From Paracoccaceae bacterium (GTDB taxonomy: Bacteria > Pseudomonadota > Alphaproteobacteria > Rhodobacterales > Rhodobacteraceae), in the NCBI GenBank assembly GCA_016765235.1, contig JAESQH010000159.1, positions 1-6,858 of the forward strand: a DNA stretch of 6,858 bases, read 5' to 3'. Each line of letters opens with the position of its first letter. Position 1 is the stretch's first letter. Of this stretch, positions 5,700-6,858 are shown piece after piece. The notes beneath the pieces are model-generated. The model did no database searches. It had not been told where the DNA came from and saw nothing but the letters and a program-made list of their open reading frames with translations. A program made the translations under genes and the position numbers.

Positions 5700-6308
5700 A
5701 TGGTACGTCGAAAGCACCGGAAACTAAGCGAGGATGATCACGAGGTCTGGTCGAAGGTTACCCAGACCACCATTCCCCTGCATTCTATAAAACCGTCCAC
5801 GATAACTTTTACCCCCGAACCTGTACGCGTGCCGATGGCGCAAAAACCGGCGCGGCAAATTATCCGTCCATTGATGCAAATCGGCGGAATACTGCCAGAG
5901 GCGCGCGTAACGATTAATCTTGCGCTCGATCCGATGCAGGCTAGCGAAAAGCCTAGCCACCAGATGGACAGCAAAAACTTTGATCGCCTGCGTAAGGGTA
6001 AGATCAAACCGGATGCACGCCTTGATTTACACGGGTTGACCGCCGCACAGGCGCACTCTGAACTTACCGCCTTTATCCATCGCAGCCACGCCGCCGGAAA
6101 ACGACTGGCGTTGGTGATTACCGGCAAAGGCAATTCCACCCGCGACGAAATAGGCATCATGCCAACCCGCCAGGGTATTCTGCGCCACAGCCTACCGCAT
6201 TGGCTGAACCGCCCCGATTTAAAACCGAAGATTTTGCAAATCACGCCTGCCCACGCCAAGCATGGCGGCGGCGGTGCGTATTACATATATTTGCGCCGTA
6301 CCCGATAA
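5700..6308 (+). CDS. Smr domain protein (Smr/MutS2 C-terminal family, possible endonuclease)
   Basis: The 202-residue protein has a basic, low-complexity N-terminal half (about 1-100, beginning MVRRKHRKLS) and a C-terminal Smr domain. The domain is marked by LDLHG at 108-112, LVITGKG at 138-144, the conserved HWL around 167-169, TPAH at 182-185 and HGGGGAYYIYLRR at 188-200. Smr domains, also found at the C-terminus of MutS2, can have DNA- or RNA-nicking activity; stand-alone alphaproteobacterial members are largely uncharacterised, so a nuclease role is inferred from family. The ATG at 5700 has no close Shine-Dalgarno sequence (GGGG at 5682-5685 is 14 bases away, inside the end of timA), which suggests coupling to timA translation. 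In other alphaproteobacteria I recall an mltA gene between timA and this gene; here only nine bases separate them. Confidence 0.92.
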   Translation: MVRRKHRKLSEDDHEVWSKVTQTTIPLHSIKPSTITFTPEPVRVPMAQKPARQIIRPLMQIGGILPEARVTINLALDPMQASEKPSHQMDSKNFDRLRKGKIKPDARLDLHGLTAAQAHSELTAFIHRSHAAGKRLALVITGKGNSTRDEIGIMPTRQGILRHSLPHWLNRPDLKPKILQITPAHAKHGGGGAYYIYLRRTR

Positions 6309-6313
6309 CGCAT

Positions 6314-6348
6314 AAAAAAGGCCCACCGAGCTAACGATGGGCCTAAAA
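6314..6348 (-). terminator. Rho-independent terminator for the minus-strand gene
   Basis: A perfect seven-base stem AGGCCCA (6319-6325) / TGGGCCT (6338-6344) surrounds a 12-base loop. On the minus strand the stem runs directly into a six-T tract (plus-strand A at 6314-6319, the last of these also in the stem), giving a good terminator for the gene ending at 6366. On the plus strand only TAAAA follows the stem, with no T-run, so it should serve the convergent smr transcript less well. Confidence 0.75.
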
Positions 6349-6365
6349 GCGCTAACCAATATTTC

Positions 6366-6858
6366 TTACCGAATTGGTCGGCCGTTCGCCAGTATTCCGT
6401 CTTCCGAGAAAGTAATTTCGGCGATGAATTGGTCCGCCTCCTCGCCCGCTTGGCCGAACGCCATCATCATGCCCATCGCCATACCGGCTTGCAGTTGGTC
6501 CAGCAGACCAAGGGCTACCAACTGGTTGGCCAAGGTCGAAATACCGCGCATATCGATGTTCACTGATCCCAGCGGCATCGGAATCGGACCAGAATTGTCA
6601 AACGTTGCAGCGCCATCCACTTGGATGGAGGCCCCGGCCAGTGAAAGCAGAATCTGATTGATATCCAGGCTGTAGATTGTTGCCGCCGATGTTGGGTCTT
6701 CACCCGCAACCGCTGCCATAGCATCAAGCTGCACCAGCGCTTCCACATCAATATCCAACTGCGCCGGATCCCGTGAAATCGTCTGGCCCGGATCAATCAT
6801 CGACCACAGGCTTTCGCCGATAACCAGATCAGCGAGCAATATATCAATAACCATTTCG
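6366..6858 (-). CDS. DUF2125-like protein, C-terminal part (cut by the window edge)
   Basis: The reading frame is open to the right edge, so this is the C-terminal ~164 residues of a longer protein whose start lies outside. An in-frame ATG at 6854-6852 is preceded by another sense codon and is unlikely to be the true start. The visible part has an alternating hydrophobic pattern suggesting beta strands (IDILLADLVIGESL, AATIYSLDINQILLSLAGASIQVDG), a hydrophobic, methionine-rich helix (LLDQLQAGMAMGMMMAFG), and an ending EITFSEDGILANGRPIR. That ending, with the preceding helix, resembles the C-terminus of DUF2125 proteins of Rhodobacterales, which I know as about 330-500-residue proteins, often with signal peptides; function unknown. 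The assignment is from pattern memory. It converges on smr with a terminator between. Confidence 0.65.
   Translation of the reverse strand, partial: EMVIDILLADLVIGESLWSMIDPGQTISRDPAQLDIDVEALVQLDAMAAVAGEDPTSAATIYSLDINQILLSLAGASIQVDGAATFDNSGPIPMPLGSVNIDMRGISTLANQLVALGLLDQLQAGMAMGMMMAFGQAGEEADQFIAEITFSEDGILANGRPIR

Noticed and set aside
5085..5717. Minus-strand open frame (210 codons) opposite timA
   Set aside because: It is fully antisense to the Tim44-like gene, Cys/His/Arg-rich with no family pattern, so it is a shadow frame.

Overview
This window reads as the chromosomal replication-origin neighbourhood of an alphaproteobacterium. The gene order after the first ~290 bases (pyruvate-phosphate dikinase regulatory protein, maf, aroE, coaE, dnaQ, then secB, fxsA and a Tim44-like gene) is the order I recall from the origin-side genes of Caulobacter, Rickettsia and the Rhodobacterales. 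The protein styles (a TimA-type Tim44 protein with one N-terminal membrane helix, and a DUF2125-like protein ending in an F-x-x-D/N-G-x-x-x-A-N-G-type tail) point to Rhodobacterales, probably a marine member with moderate GC. The genus cannot be fixed from this sequence.

Layout. Positions 1-286 carry no convincing gene. They hold an AT-rich segment and a cluster of DnaA-box-like 9-mers: one exact TTATCCACA, four with one mismatch and three weaker ones. This is most simply read as oriC or its right-hand part. Positions 287-3814 are one tightly packed plus-strand run of five genes joined by ATGA, ATGA, GTGA and TAG/ATG junctions. They cover PPDK regulation, nucleotide house-cleaning (Maf), shikimate synthesis (AroE), the last step of CoA synthesis (CoaE) and replication proofreading (DnaQ). 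A hairpin with A/T tracts on both sides separates dnaQ from the convergent minus-strand pair fxsA-secB (4923 to 3858). A divergent intergenic region (4924-5039) then precedes the plus-strand pair timA-smr (5040-6308). A second hairpin, best oriented for the minus strand, ends a minus-strand DUF2125-like gene that runs off the right edge.

How the genes work together. The five-gene run is a housekeeping cluster rather than one pathway, although DnaQ fits an origin-proximal position. SecB and the TimA-like protein both relate to protein export or membrane biogenesis, and FxsA is an inner-membrane protein. Everything visible is intact and canonical, with catalytic motifs present in each recognised enzyme. 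I see no mobile element, CRISPR array, tRNA, rRNA or defence system, and no clear candidate for an undescribed system. The points most worth a second look are the origin architecture, a DnaA box directly upstream of the TTG-started first gene, and the absence of the mltA gene I would expect between timA and smr.
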